This document shows positions 1 to 8,962 of a stretch of DNA of 64,000 bases, in pieces (within the stretch, counting starts at the first letter, position 1; each line of letters starts with the position of its first letter). The stretch covers positions 744,001 through 808,000 of the forward strand of contig NZ_CP059693.1 in NCBI RefSeq assembly GCF_028657945.1. The letters run 5' to 3'. The notes beneath the pieces are model-generated. The model was not told the origin of the DNA. It worked only from the letters and a program-made list of their open reading frames with translations, and searched no databases. The position numbers and the translations under genes are program-made. This DNA comes from Thalassomonas haliotis (GTDB taxonomy: Bacteria; Pseudomonadota; Gammaproteobacteria; Enterobacterales; Alteromonadaceae).

Positions 1-2188
1 GGCGGCTGTAGCCGGAGAACCAGGCGTCTTTGGATTCGTTGGTCGTCCCTGTTTTCCCGGCGATATCACGGCGTTTCAGCTTTTTCGCCCGAAAGCCCGT
101 GCCTTGCCAGCCGGGTTTGGTGGACCAGTCATATCCCCAGATGGCGCTGTTGAGGGCTTCGGTCATCAAAAAGGCATTTTGTTCGCTGATCACCCGCTCC
201 GCCTGATTCAGGGGAGGAGCCAGGTTATCGGCGGATAAAGAGTCTGCCTCTAATGCGGCGTTATCCGGTGTTAAGCTGTCACCGCTGGCCCGGGTGGCGG
301 CGCTCAGGCTGTCCATCATGTCGCTGGCCTGGCAGGGATCGCAGGCCAGCGCCGGGTTGGCCTGAAAGACAATATTGCCGAACGAGTCTTCGATACGGTC
401 GATAAGATAAGGCTGGATCAGGAAGCCGCCGTTGGCGAAGGTGGCAAAACCGCTGACCACTTCCAGCGGCGTCAGTGAAGCCGAGCCCAGCGCCAGGGTC
501 TCGTTTCTCGGCAGTTCATCCGGTACAAAGCCAAATAATGAGAGGTGATCGATCATTTTCCCTAAGCCTACCTCCTGCAACAGGCGCACTGAGATCACAT
601 TTTTGGACTGGGCCAGGGCCAGGCGAATGCGGATCGGACCGACATAAGTTGGCGGAGAGTTTCTCGGACGCCAGGCCACGCCTGAGCTTCTGTCCCACTG
701 GTGAATCGGAGCATCATTGAGAATGGAGGCCAAAGTGAAGCCGTTTTCCAGCGCCGCAGAATAAATAAAAGGCTTAATATTCGAACCCACCTGACGCTTT
801 GCCTGGGTAACCCGGTTAAACTGGCTTTGCTTAAAGCTAAAGCCGCCAACGGCGGCTTTAATGGCGCCGTTGTCCGGGGAAATTGATACTAAGGCGCCGC
901 TCACCTGCGGGATTTGGCTTAAGGCATAACGGTTATCTGCCTGCTTGACCACCCAGATAACATCGCCGTAATTTAGAATATCGGCGGCGGTTTCCGGCGC
1001 CGGTCCCTGTTTCTGGTCGCTGATAAATTCCCGGGCCCAGGACAGTCCCGGCCAGTCAATTGTCGATTGCTGATCATCTTTAAGGCTTATGCTTACCGAC
1101 TGCTCAAATACATCGGTCACTATGGCCGGTGTTAATGACTGATAACCTTCTATATTAAGCGCCTGGCTGATTTCTTCCGCTGTCAGGGGCTTGCTGTATT
1201 CGCCGCTAATGTCATCTTTTTGATTGTTGCTTTCATTCCTGAGGGAGCGGATCACGCCGCGGTAGCCGTGCCTTAAATCATAAGCCATCAGGTTGCCTGT
1301 TAAGGCATTTTGTGCTGCGCTCTGCAGCTTGGACGGGACTGTGGTAAAAACCTTGTAGCCGCCGGTATAAGCCTGCTCCCGACCATAACGCTGCAGCATT
1401 TCCTGGTGGGCCATTTCCGCCAGGTAGGGGGCATTTAATTCGATTTCTGCGCCGTGGCGTTTACCGGTGATCGGTGCTGCCATCGCTTCCTGATACTGTT
1501 CCGGGCTAATGTAGTTTTTCGCCAGCATGCGCTGTAGCACCACGCTGCGACGTGCCTTGGCCCGTTTTGGCGAGCGGATCGGGTTCAAAGTGGACGGTGC
1601 CTTGGGCAGGCCTGCCAGCACTGCAATTTGTGCCAGGGTCAACTCCTGTACTTCTTTGCCGTAATACACCTGGGCGGCGGCGCCGAAACCGTAAGATCTG
1701 TGGCCCAGGGGAATTTTATTCATATAAAGGGCGAGGATTTCGTCTTTGGTGAGCAGGTTTTCGATATGGAAAGAAATAAAAATTTCTCTTAATTTACGCA
1801 CATAAGTGACTTCCCGGGTCAGGAAGAAGTTACGGGCTACCTGCATGGTGATGGTACTGCCGCCGCCTTTGTTCTGGCCGATAATCTGGCCGATCACCGC
1901 CCGGGTCAGGCCGACGGGGTCAATGCCGAAGTGCTGGTAAAACCTGTCGTCTTCCGTGGCTAATATCGCATCGATCAGTTGCTGCGGCATTTGCTCCAGC
2001 GCCAGGGGAATACGTTTTTTCTCGCCAAACTGGGACATGAGCTTGCCGTCGTTACTGTAGATCTGCATCGGGGTTTGCCATTGCAAATTCTTTAAAGATT
2101 CGACGCTGGGCAGATCGTCACGCATAGTTAAATATAAGGTAATCAAGGCGATTACCCCCAACAAGCCCAATAGCAGGCCAAATTTCAT
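1..2188 (-). CDS. mrcA: Penicillin-binding protein 1A (bifunctional transglycosylase/transpeptidase), C-terminus outside window
   Basis: Inner-membrane class A PBP that polymerises and cross-links peptidoglycan in the periplasm. Reading the minus strand gives about 729 codons from ATG 2188 with a short cytoplasmic tail and one N-terminal membrane anchor. The GT51 glycosyltransferase domain shows EDDRFYQHFGID and GGSTITMQVARN. The transpeptidase domain shows the SxxK serine in GSNIKPF, the SxN motif in AQSKNVIS, and KTGT close to the window edge, so only the last part is missing. A GTG at 2209 would add seven residues (VLTFKKV) and is a possible alternative start. It is divergent from pilM with a 153-bp shared intergenic region, an arrangement widely conserved in gammaproteobacteria. 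Confidence 0.95.
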   Translation of the reverse strand, partial: MKFGLLLGLLGVIALITLYLTMRDDLPSVESLKNLQWQTPMQIYSNDGKLMSQFGEKKRIPLALEQMPQQLIDAILATEDDRFYQHFGIDPVGLTRAVIGQIIGQNKGGGSTITMQVARNFFLTREVTYVRKLREIFISFHIENLLTKDEILALYMNKIPLGHRSYGFGAAAQVYYGKEVQELTLAQIAVLAGLPKAPSTLNPIRSPKRAKARRSVVLQRMLAKNYISPEQYQEAMAAPITGKRHGAEIELNAPYLAEMAHQEMLQRYGREQAYTGGYKVFTTVPSKLQSAAQNALTGNLMAYDLRHGYRGVIRSLRNESNNQKDDISGEYSKPLTAEEISQALNIEGYQSLTPAIVTDVFEQSVSISLKDDQQSTIDWPGLSWAREFISDQKQGPAPETAADILNYGDVIWVVKQADNRYALSQIPQVSGALVSISPDNGAIKAAVGGFSFKQSQFNRVTQAKRQVGSNIKPFIYSAALENGFTLASILNDAPIHQWDRSSGVAWRPRNSPPTYVGPIRIRLALAQSKNVISVRLLQEVGLGKMIDHLSLFGFVPDELPRNETLALGSASLTPLEVVSGFATFANGGFLIQPYLIDRIEDSFGNIVFQANPALACDPCQASDMMDSLSAATRASGDSLTPDNAALEADSLSADNLAPPLNQAERVISEQNAFLMTEALNSAIWGYDWSTKPGWQGTGFRAKKLKRRDIAGKTGTTNESKDAWFSGYSR

Positions 2189-2341
2189 CACTTTTTTAAA
2201 AGTAAGCACAGTACAGACGCCCAAGTTTTCACAGCAAAATATTTATGGCTACTAGTATATCGTGTAAAACCATGTAATAAATGTATTTATGACTATATTG
2301 TGTCTAATATGAGTATAAAAATAATATTTTAGTAGGACACT

Positions 2342-3418
2342 ATGCTTAACAAGTTGTTCAAAAACAAAGCGCAAATGATGGTGGGGATCGATATCGGCTC
2401 CCACGCCGTGAAAGCTGTATTGTTAAGTGAAGGAAGCCAGGGATATACCCTGGAATGCCTGGCGATGGAGCCTATGCCCAGGGGGGTGATAGTCGACAGG
2501 GAAATCCAGGATATGGAAGCCATTGGTAATGTTATAGGGAGGTTGCGAAAAAAAATCTCCTCTTCGGTCAAGCATGCGGCAGCGGCGGTTTCCGGGCAAA
2601 CGGTGATCACCAAAATTATTTATATGGATGTCGCCCTCAATGAAGAAGAGCTGGCCAATCAAATTGAGATTGAAGCCGACAGCTTGATCCCCTACCCGCT
2701 GGACGAGGTCAGCCTGGATTTTGAATCCCTGGATGTGAATGAGTCCGACCCCAGTAAAATCAACGTCCTGTTAAGCGCCGCAAGAACCGAGTCGATCGAA
2801 GCCAGGGTCACTACCTTGGATATGGGGGGCTTTGAAGCCAAGGTGATCGATGTCGAGTCTTATGCCGTCAGCCGAACCCATGAATTATGCCTGGCCAACC
2901 TGCCCGATGATGCGGTTGATAAAATGGTGGCGATAGTGGATATCGGCGCCACCATGACCTTGTTGTCGGTGACCGACGGCGGCAAACATGTTTATAGCCG
3001 GGATCAAATTTTCGGCAGCGAACAATATACCCGCTCGATCATTTCATATTACAACATGTCTTTTGAAGAGGCGGAAAACGCCAAGATAAACGGCGAATTG
3101 CCTCCCAATTTCACTTTTGAAGTGCTGGCGCCTTTTCATACTATATTAGTGCAGCAGATCCGCCGGGCGATCCAGATGTTTCTCACTTCCAGCGGTCATG
3201 AAAAAGTCGATTACCTGGTGATTTCCGGCGGTACCGCCCTGGTGGAAGGGGTTCAGGAATTGCTGGCGGAAGAGTTGGGTATACATACCGTAATTGCCGC
3301 TCCCTTTGCCGATATGAAACTTGCAAAAAACATTGATGAAGAGATGCTGGCGCTTGCCCCCCAGTTTATGGTGGCGGCGGGTTTAGCGTTAAGGAGTTTT
3401 TCGCCATGGCACATATAA
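2342..3418 (+). CDS. pilM: Type IV pilus assembly protein PilM
   Basis: Actin-like cytoplasmic ATPase-fold protein of the type IV pilus inner-membrane alignment complex; in the family it binds the N-terminal peptide of PilN. The 358-residue length is normal. The N-terminal nucleotide-binding motif MVGIDIGSHAVKAVLLS (about residues 14-30), the second phosphate loop VDIGATMTLLSV and the adenosine motif VISGGTALVEG are visible. An AGGA ribosome site lies just upstream of ATG 2342. It is the first gene of the pilMNOPQ operon, and its last 13 bases overlap the start of pilN, indicating translational coupling. Confidence 0.97.
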   Translation: MLNKLFKNKAQMMVGIDIGSHAVKAVLLSEGSQGYTLECLAMEPMPRGVIVDREIQDMEAIGNVIGRLRKKISSSVKHAAAAVSGQTVITKIIYMDVALNEEELANQIEIEADSLIPYPLDEVSLDFESLDVNESDPSKINVLLSAARTESIEARVTTLDMGGFEAKVIDVESYAVSRTHELCLANLPDDAVDKMVAIVDIGATMTLLSVTDGGKHVYSRDQIFGSEQYTRSIISYYNMSFEEAENAKINGELPPNFTFEVLAPFHTILVQQIRRAIQMFLTSSGHEKVDYLVISGGTALVEGVQELLAEELGIHTVIAAPFADMKLAKNIDEEMLALAPQFMVAAGLALRSFSPWHI

Positions 3419-3999
3419 ACCTGCTTCCCTGGCGCGAAGCGCAGCTAAAAGCCAGGCAAACGGAATACTTTACCGTATTGGCGATAGTGGCGGTGAGTGC
3501 CTTTGTGTTGATTTTCCTGGTGGGGCAGTTTTACCAGGCGCGGGTTAACGGCCAAAATTCCCTGAACCAGTATTTGCGCAATGAAATACAGCAACTGGAT
3601 CTGAAGATAGGCGAGATCAAGGTGCTGAATGAGAAAAAAGATGCCTTGCAAAAACGCATCAGGGTTATCGAGCAATTGCAGCGCAGCCGAAATGTCGGCA
3701 CCCAGGTGTTGGATGAAATTGCCAAAATTGTTCCCAATGGTATTTACCTGACCCATATGGAGAAAAAGGGTAATACCCTGCAACTGTTAGGAAAAAGCGA
3801 GTCCAATAACCACCTGGCCAATATGATCCGGGAAATCGAACGTTCAGACTTGTTTGCCGATGCCACCCTGGACTCGATTATCAGCGACGAAAAAACCGTG
3901 AAACTGCTCAGTGACTTTAAGATGCGGGTGCGCATCAAGGGCTTGGTAAATGATGCCGCGACACCAGATGCCGTTGCAGCTTCGGGGGGCGGGGCATGA
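3406..3999 (+). CDS. pilN: Type IV pilus assembly protein PilN
   Basis: Bitopic inner-membrane protein that pairs with PilO in the periplasm and docks PilM in the cytoplasm. The extreme N-terminus MAHINLLPWRE is the conserved PilM-binding peptide (INLLPWR). One membrane segment follows (about residues 22-42), then a predicted coiled coil and a ferredoxin-like periplasmic domain. Length 197 aa is typical. It overlaps pilM by 13 nt and its stop overlaps the pilO start by 4 nt (ATGA). Confidence 0.97.
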   Translation: MAHINLLPWREAQLKARQTEYFTVLAIVAVSAFVLIFLVGQFYQARVNGQNSLNQYLRNEIQQLDLKIGEIKVLNEKKDALQKRIRVIEQLQRSRNVGTQVLDEIAKIVPNGIYLTHMEKKGNTLQLLGKSESNNHLANMIREIERSDLFADATLDSIISDEKTVKLLSDFKMRVRIKGLVNDAATPDAVAASGGGA

Positions 4000-4589
4000 A
4001 TATAGACTTATCCCAGTTTGACAACCTTGAATTAGAAAATATCGGCCAGTGGCCTTATATTGCGAAAGTGGTTTTGGCTATTTTCTTAGGCATAGTGGTG
4101 TTAGTACTGGGATATATTTTTATCGTCAGCGATAAAATTACCCAGTTGGAAAAAGTCAGGCGGGAAGAAATCACCTTAAGGCAGGAGTATAAGGCAAAAT
4201 ATCATGTTGCCGCCAACCTGGAGTTATTCAAGGCGCAAATGGTTGAGGCCGAAGCCCTGTTTGCCAATCAATTAAAAAGCCTGCCGGAAAGTCATGAAAC
4301 GCCGGGGCTGCTGGATGATATCACTTTTGTCGGCACCACCAGCGGCCTTGATTTTGTTAAATTAAATTGGCAACCTGAAATTGCGAAAGAGATTTATATC
4401 GAGTTGCCGATCGATATCGAGGTGATAGGCTCGTATCATGAGTTTGGCAACTTTGTCAGCAAAGTCGCGGGATTGCCGCGCATTGTTACCCTGCACGATT
4501 TTGATATTAATATCTCCGGCGGCGACAGCGATATTCTCAGGCTGACGCTGCAGGCGAAAACCTATCGTTACCGGGAGGATGATAAATGA
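3996..4589 (+). CDS. pilO: Type IV pilus assembly protein PilO
   Basis: Inner-membrane partner of PilN in the pilus alignment subcomplex that links the cytoplasmic motor with the outer-membrane secretin. Visible features are a short cytoplasmic N-terminus, a single transmembrane helix at about residues 24-46 (VVLAIFLGIVVLVLGYIFIV), a coiled-coil stretch, and a periplasmic domain containing the family-like SLPESHETPGLLDDI stretch. At 197 aa it is slightly shorter than the Pseudomonas protein but within range. Four-base overlaps on both sides show tight translational coupling. Confidence 0.96.
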   Translation: MNIDLSQFDNLELENIGQWPYIAKVVLAIFLGIVVLVLGYIFIVSDKITQLEKVRREEITLRQEYKAKYHVAANLELFKAQMVEAEALFANQLKSLPESHETPGLLDDITFVGTTSGLDFVKLNWQPEIAKEIYIELPIDIEVIGSYHEFGNFVSKVAGLPRIVTLHDFDINISGGDSDILRLTLQAKTYRYREDDK

Positions 4590-5107
4590 TGAAGTACCTG
4601 GTGTTATTGCTTATTTTTATGCTTAGCGGCTGTTTTGATGATCCCAGCGAATTAAATGCCTTTATTGCCAAGGTGCATGAGGATACCAGCAATCAGATCG
4701 CGCCTATGCCCGCCGTACCCAAATTTAATCACTTTGATTATTCCGCCCAGTCAAAACGCAGCCCTTTTGTCGCCCCCAAACCCGAAGCCATCCAGGAAAA
4801 ACTGCAGCAGATGACAGGTTGCCTGAGTCCGGATCCCAGGCGCCGTAAACAGCCGCTGGAAAAGTACTCGCTGGCGGATTTAAGCATGCGTGGTACCTTG
4901 GGGGAGTTGGGAATTACCTGGGCGCTGGTACAGGCTTCCGATGACAGTTTACACAGAGTTGCCGTCGGTGGGTATATGGGGCTTTACAATGGCCGTATTA
5001 CCGGGGTCAGTCAGGAGAGCGTTACACTTATTGAATTAATTCCCGACGGCGCCGGTTGCTGGATAGAAAGAGAGTCCGTGGTTTCAATTGTTGAATCAGA
5101 AGGATAG
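4586..5107 (+). CDS. pilP: Type IV pilus assembly lipoprotein PilP
   Basis: Periplasmic lipoprotein that bridges the PilN/PilO complex to the secretin PilQ. A lipoprotein signal peptide ends in the lipobox LSGC (Cys16). After a flexible Pro-rich linker, the RSPFV element (residues 58-62) precedes the C-terminal beta-sandwich, with the conserved LRGTL-like segment present here as MRGTLGELGITWALV. Length 173 aa matches the family. The start overlaps the pilO stop by 4 nt and pilQ begins 2 nt downstream. Confidence 0.96.
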   Translation: MMKYLVLLLIFMLSGCFDDPSELNAFIAKVHEDTSNQIAPMPAVPKFNHFDYSAQSKRSPFVAPKPEAIQEKLQQMTGCLSPDPRRRKQPLEKYSLADLSMRGTLGELGITWALVQASDDSLHRVAVGGYMGLYNGRITGVSQESVTLIELIPDGAGCWIERESVVSIVESEG

Positions 5108-5109
5108 GG

Positions 5110-7179
5110 GTGAAGAAGATAATGTTAGCAGCTCAAGAGAAAAAAAATTATAACATCTTTGCCGAAATTCTGACCTTAAAAGGGCTTTTGGCGTTGGTAT
5201 TGTGTTGGTTTGCATTTGGCGTTGGTGCGACATCCTTAACCGGTTTGTCGTATAACACTATACAGAAAAATCAAATCGAACTGGTGTTCAGCCTTTCTGA
5301 AGCGGTGACAACCCAGCCCGAGATCAAAACCTTTGTTACCCCGGCGCGCATTGATATTTTGTTTGCGGTGGATGATTTTAATCCGTTAATCAGTGACACC
5401 AGCATCCGCCACGCCGGTATTAACTCGGTAAAGGTGCAAAAGGTCGCCGGTCAAATTATCGCCTCGGTATATTTGGTCAAGCTGGCGGTATTTGATGTAA
5501 AACAAAACGGCAATGAATTTTCCCTGATTTTAAAAAACCAGGATCCCGACTCTCCGGTTGCTAAATTAACCCCGGTTAATAATGAGTTTATCAACAGTAT
5601 CAAAGACATAGATTTTACCCGTAGCCAGGAAAATGACTCCCAGGTGAGCATTTCCCTGGAAGATACTATGGTGGCGGTGGATGTCAGTGATAAACTGGGG
5701 AAAATTTATGTGGAATTTCACAATACCGCCATCGGGGAAGATCTCCTGTATAAGCTGGATGTGAAGGATTTTGGCACTCAGGTGAAAGGTATAGAAACCT
5801 TCAGGGAAGGGCGCAACGCCCGGGTGGTGATCGATGTTGACGGCGAGTTTGACTTTAGTCACCAGCAGTTAACCAATGTTTTTTCCCTGACCGTTACTGA
5901 AAAGGTCAAGGTGCCCGGTTACCTTGAGGATGTTGAAGATTACAGCGGCCGGCCGATTTCATTAAACTTCCAGGATATCTCGGTGCGTACTGTTTTGCAG
6001 ATCATTGCCGATTATAACGGCTTCAACCTGGTAACCAGTGATACCGTGGCCGGCAATATTACCTTGCGCCTTGACGGTGTGCCCTGGGACCAGGCGCTGG
6101 ACATTATCTTAAAAGTGAAAGGCCTGGATAAGCGTATGGAAGGCAATATTTTAATGGTCGCTCCCAGCGACGAGCTTGCCGCCCGGGAAGCCCGTGACTT
6201 GCAGGCACTGCAGCAGGTAGCGGATTTGGCGCCTTTATATTCCGAATATGTCCAGGTCAATTATGCCAAGGCGATCGAGTTTTCTTCCCTGATCAAAAAT
6301 GAAGATACCAGCATTTTATCCCCCAGGGGCAGTGTTTCTGTTGATGAACGCACCAATACCCTGTTGATTCGGGATACTGCGCAAAGTATTGAAGACATCA
6401 AACGTATGGTTGCCGTGCTGGACATTCCCGTCCGGCAAGTGGTGATTGAAGCCCGTATGGTAACGGTAAAGGATAATATCAATGAAGAGCTGGGGATCCG
6501 CTGGGGCATTACCGATACCGATGGTGAAACCGGCACTTCGGGTACCTTAACCGGGGCCGACTCGGCAAATGCCGGCACCACCCCGGATATCAGCGACCGT
6601 ATGAATGTTAACTTGCCGGTGGCCAGTCCCGCCGGCAGCATTGCCTTTCAGATCGCCCGCCTGGCAGACGGCACTATCCTCGACCTTGAATTAAGTGCCA
6701 TGGAAAAGGAAAATAAAGGGGAAATTATTGCCAGCCCGCGCATCACCACAGCCAACCAAAAAGAAGCCTATATAGAGCAGGGGGTAGAAATCCCCTATCA
6801 GGAAGCGGCGTCCAGCGGCGCTACCTCGACCCAGTTTAAAAAAGCCGTGCTTAGCCTGACCGTAACTCCCCATATCACCCCGGATGACAGGATTATTCTT
6901 GATCTCGTGGTGACCCAGGATACGGTTTCGGATGTGCAAAGCGGCACCGCACCGGCAATCGATACCCAGCGCATCGGCACCCAGGTCTTGGTTAATAACG
7001 GCGAAACCATAGTGTTAGGCGGTATTTACCAGCAGCAGATCATCAACACCATTTCTAAGGTTCCAGTACTGGGAGACATCCCTTATTTTGGCTGGTTATT
7101 CAGGAACAGTAATAATTTTAATGAGAAAAAAGAATTGCTGATTTTTGTGACTCCCCGCATTGTAAAAGAACATTTTTAG
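5110..7179 (+). CDS. pilQ: Type IV pilus secretin PilQ
   Basis: Outer-membrane secretin forming the gated channel through which the pilus is extruded. The start is GTG 5110, placed 5 nt after AAGGAT. An N-terminal membrane/signal segment (about residues 22-42) is followed by AMIN-type peptidoglycan-binding modules, a secretin/TonB short N-terminal domain (around residues 285-340, ISLNFQDISVRTVLQIIADY), an N1 domain and the C-terminal secretin pore. Family motifs include QVVIEARMV and VPVLGDIPYFGWLFR near the C-terminus. 689 aa is normal. It is the last gene of the pil operon, followed by a 10-bp perfect stem-loop at 7191-7220. Confidence 0.97.
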   Translation: MKKIMLAAQEKKNYNIFAEILTLKGLLALVLCWFAFGVGATSLTGLSYNTIQKNQIELVFSLSEAVTTQPEIKTFVTPARIDILFAVDDFNPLISDTSIRHAGINSVKVQKVAGQIIASVYLVKLAVFDVKQNGNEFSLILKNQDPDSPVAKLTPVNNEFINSIKDIDFTRSQENDSQVSISLEDTMVAVDVSDKLGKIYVEFHNTAIGEDLLYKLDVKDFGTQVKGIETFREGRNARVVIDVDGEFDFSHQQLTNVFSLTVTEKVKVPGYLEDVEDYSGRPISLNFQDISVRTVLQIIADYNGFNLVTSDTVAGNITLRLDGVPWDQALDIILKVKGLDKRMEGNILMVAPSDELAAREARDLQALQQVADLAPLYSEYVQVNYAKAIEFSSLIKNEDTSILSPRGSVSVDERTNTLLIRDTAQSIEDIKRMVAVLDIPVRQVVIEARMVTVKDNINEELGIRWGITDTDGETGTSGTLTGADSANAGTTPDISDRMNVNLPVASPAGSIAFQIARLADGTILDLELSAMEKENKGEIIASPRITTANQKEAYIEQGVEIPYQEAASSGATSTQFKKAVLSLTVTPHITPDDRIILDLVVTQDTVSDVQSGTAPAIDTQRIGTQVLVNNGETIVLGGIYQQQIINTISKVPVLGDIPYFGWLFRNSNNFNEKKELLIFVTPRIVKEHF

Positions 7180-7190
7180 TCTAAATTATC

Positions 7191-7220
7191 AGTAAGTGGT
7201 TTCTTTTCGCACCACTTACT
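7191..7220 (+). terminator. Stem-loop after pilQ
   Basis: A perfect 10-bp inverted repeat (AGTAAGTGGT / ACCACTTACT) with a 10-nt pyrimidine-rich loop lies 11 nt after the pilQ stop. There is no T-tract directly after it, so it may act as a processing or attenuating hairpin between pilQ and aroK rather than as a strong intrinsic terminator. Confidence 0.45.
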
Positions 7221-7326
7221 TGCAATCTGCACCGAAGAATTGCGATAATTGCGCCCTTGAAATTTTCGAGGGGGTCTCCTCTTACCCTATAAACGTATTA
7301 ATTATAACGAGTATTAAGTTAGTCTA

Positions 7327-7845
7327 ATGGCAGAAAAACGTAACATTTTCCTTGTAGGCCCTATGGGTGCTGGCAAAAGCACTATAGGTAGAGAACTAGC
7401 AGAAAGGCTACATCTTGAGTTTTACGACTCTGATCAAGAGATTGAACGTCGTACTGGTGCCGATATCGCGTGGGTTTTTGATCTTGAAGGCGAAGATGGT
7501 TTTCGCAAAAGAGAAGAATCAGTGATCGATGACCTTACCGAAAAGCAGGGTATAGTTCTGGCCACCGGTGGCGGATCTGTGATCAGCAACCAGGTTCGGA
7601 ACCGTTTATCCGCACGTGGTATCGTGGTATATCTGGAAACAACAATTGATAAGCAGGTTGCGCGTACCCAGCGTGATCGCCGTCGTCCGTTACTGCAAAC
7701 ATCCGAAGAGCCGCGTGCCGTACTGGAGAAGCTGGCGGTTGAGCGTAATCCTCTTTATGAAGAGATTGCCGACGTCATCATTCAAACCGACGATCAAAGT
7801 GCAAAAGTGGTTGCCCATAAAATCGTTGAACGTCTAGATTTCTAA
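7327..7845 (+). CDS. aroK: Shikimate kinase I
   Basis: Phosphorylates shikimate at the 3-hydroxyl with ATP, the fifth step of chorismate synthesis, in the cytosol. The P-loop GPMGAGKST is at residues 11-19, the shikimate-binding region contains [11 protein letters not shown] and GFRKREE, and the TGGGSV motif and the lid arginines RDRRRPLL are all present. 172 aa is the usual size. aroB starts 2 nt after the stop, so the two are co-transcribed, as in most gammaproteobacteria where aroK-aroB follows pilQ. Confidence 0.98.
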   Translation: MAEKRNIFLVGPMGAGKSTIGRELAERLHLEFYDSDQEIERRTGADIAWVFDLEGEDGFRKREESVIDDLTEKQGIVLATGGGSVISNQVRNRLSARGIVVYLETTIDKQVARTQRDRRRPLLQTSEEPRAVLEKLAVERNPLYEEIADVIIQTDDQSAKVVAHKIVERLDF

Positions 7846-7847
7846 CC

Positions 7848-8912
7848 GTGGCGACTCTACATCTCGATCTGGGAATCCGTAGTTATCCTATCTATATAGA
7901 AAGCGGGTTATTTAATGATAATAACCTGCTCTCCCGGCATATCCGGGGCACTAGGGTGTGCATAGTTTCCAATGAAATCGTGCATCCCCTCTATGGTGAA
8001 AAAATCAAGGCCGCTCTGGCCGGTTATCAGCTTGATGAAATCATCTTACCCGACGGTGAAGCCGAGAAAAGCCTGGGCAATTTCGACAACATTATGTCGC
8101 ATTTGCTGGCTAACGGCCATGGCCGGGATACCAGCCTGATAGCCTTGGGGGGAGGAGTGATCGGTGATATTACCGGTTTTGCCGCCGCCTGTTATCAAAG
8201 GGGCATAGATTTTATCCAGATCCCTACCACCTTATTGTCCCAGGTGGACTCTTCGGTTGGCGGAAAAACGGCGGTCAATCACCCGTTAGGGAAAAATATG
8301 ATAGGCGCCTTTTACCAGCCCAAAGCTGTGCTTATCGATATCGATACCCTGTCCAGCCTGCCAAAGCGTGAATTTAGCGCCGGTATGGCGGAAGTGATCA
8401 AATACGGTATTTTAGGCGACGGCGAGTTTTTTAACTGGCTTGAACAGCACAAAGCGCAGATCCAGGCAGGCGATAAAGCCATATTAAGCCAGATGATCGA
8501 ACGTTGCTGCCAATGTAAGGCGGATATCGTCGCCAGCGACGAAACCGAAGCCGGTGTGCGCGCCTTATTAAACCTGGGTCATACCTTCGGCCATGCGATT
8601 GAAGCCGAAATGGGTTATGGTAACTGGTTACACGGTGAAGCCGTTGCTACTGGCATGGTACTTGCTGCTAAACTGGCAGTATCAATGAATTTGCTGGCAG
8701 CGTCAGATCTTCGTCGTATAGAGTCTCTGCTTGAGGCATTTGATTTACCGCTAGAAGCCCCACAAAATATGGGCTTTAGCGAGTTTATCCGCCATATGCG
8801 CAGGGACAAGAAAAACTTAGCCGGAAAGCTTAGGTTAATCATACCGACAAAAATCGGTCACTCTGAAATACGTGACGACATCACAGAAGACATGCTACAG
8901 CAGATTTTATAG
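7848..8912 (+). CDS. aroB: 3-dehydroquinate synthase
   Basis: NAD- and metal-dependent cyclisation of DAHP to 3-dehydroquinate, the second step of the shikimate pathway. The start is GTG 7848, two bases after the aroK stop. The NAD-binding [19 protein letters not shown] and the segment [18 protein letters not shown] are intact, as are the metal ligands in [19 protein letters not shown] and LHGEAV. 354 aa is typical. It sits with aroK upstream and damX downstream. Confidence 0.98.
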   Translation: MATLHLDLGIRSYPIYIESGLFNDNNLLSRHIRGTRVCIVSNEIVHPLYGEKIKAALAGYQLDEIILPDGEAEKSLGNFDNIMSHLLANGHGRDTSLIALGGGVIGDITGFAAACYQRGIDFIQIPTTLLSQVDSSVGGKTAVNHPLGKNMIGAFYQPKAVLIDIDTLSSLPKREFSAGMAEVIKYGILGDGEFFNWLEQHKAQIQAGDKAILSQMIERCCQCKADIVASDETEAGVRALLNLGHTFGHAIEAEMGYGNWLHGEAVATGMVLAAKLAVSMNLLAASDLRRIESLLEAFDLPLEAPQNMGFSEFIRHMRRDKKNLAGKLRLIIPTKIGHSEIRDDITEDMLQQIL

Positions 8913-8962
8913 CCATATCTAAGGCCGGCAACAAGGCAGCCGGCTGTTGTTAAAGGTGAATT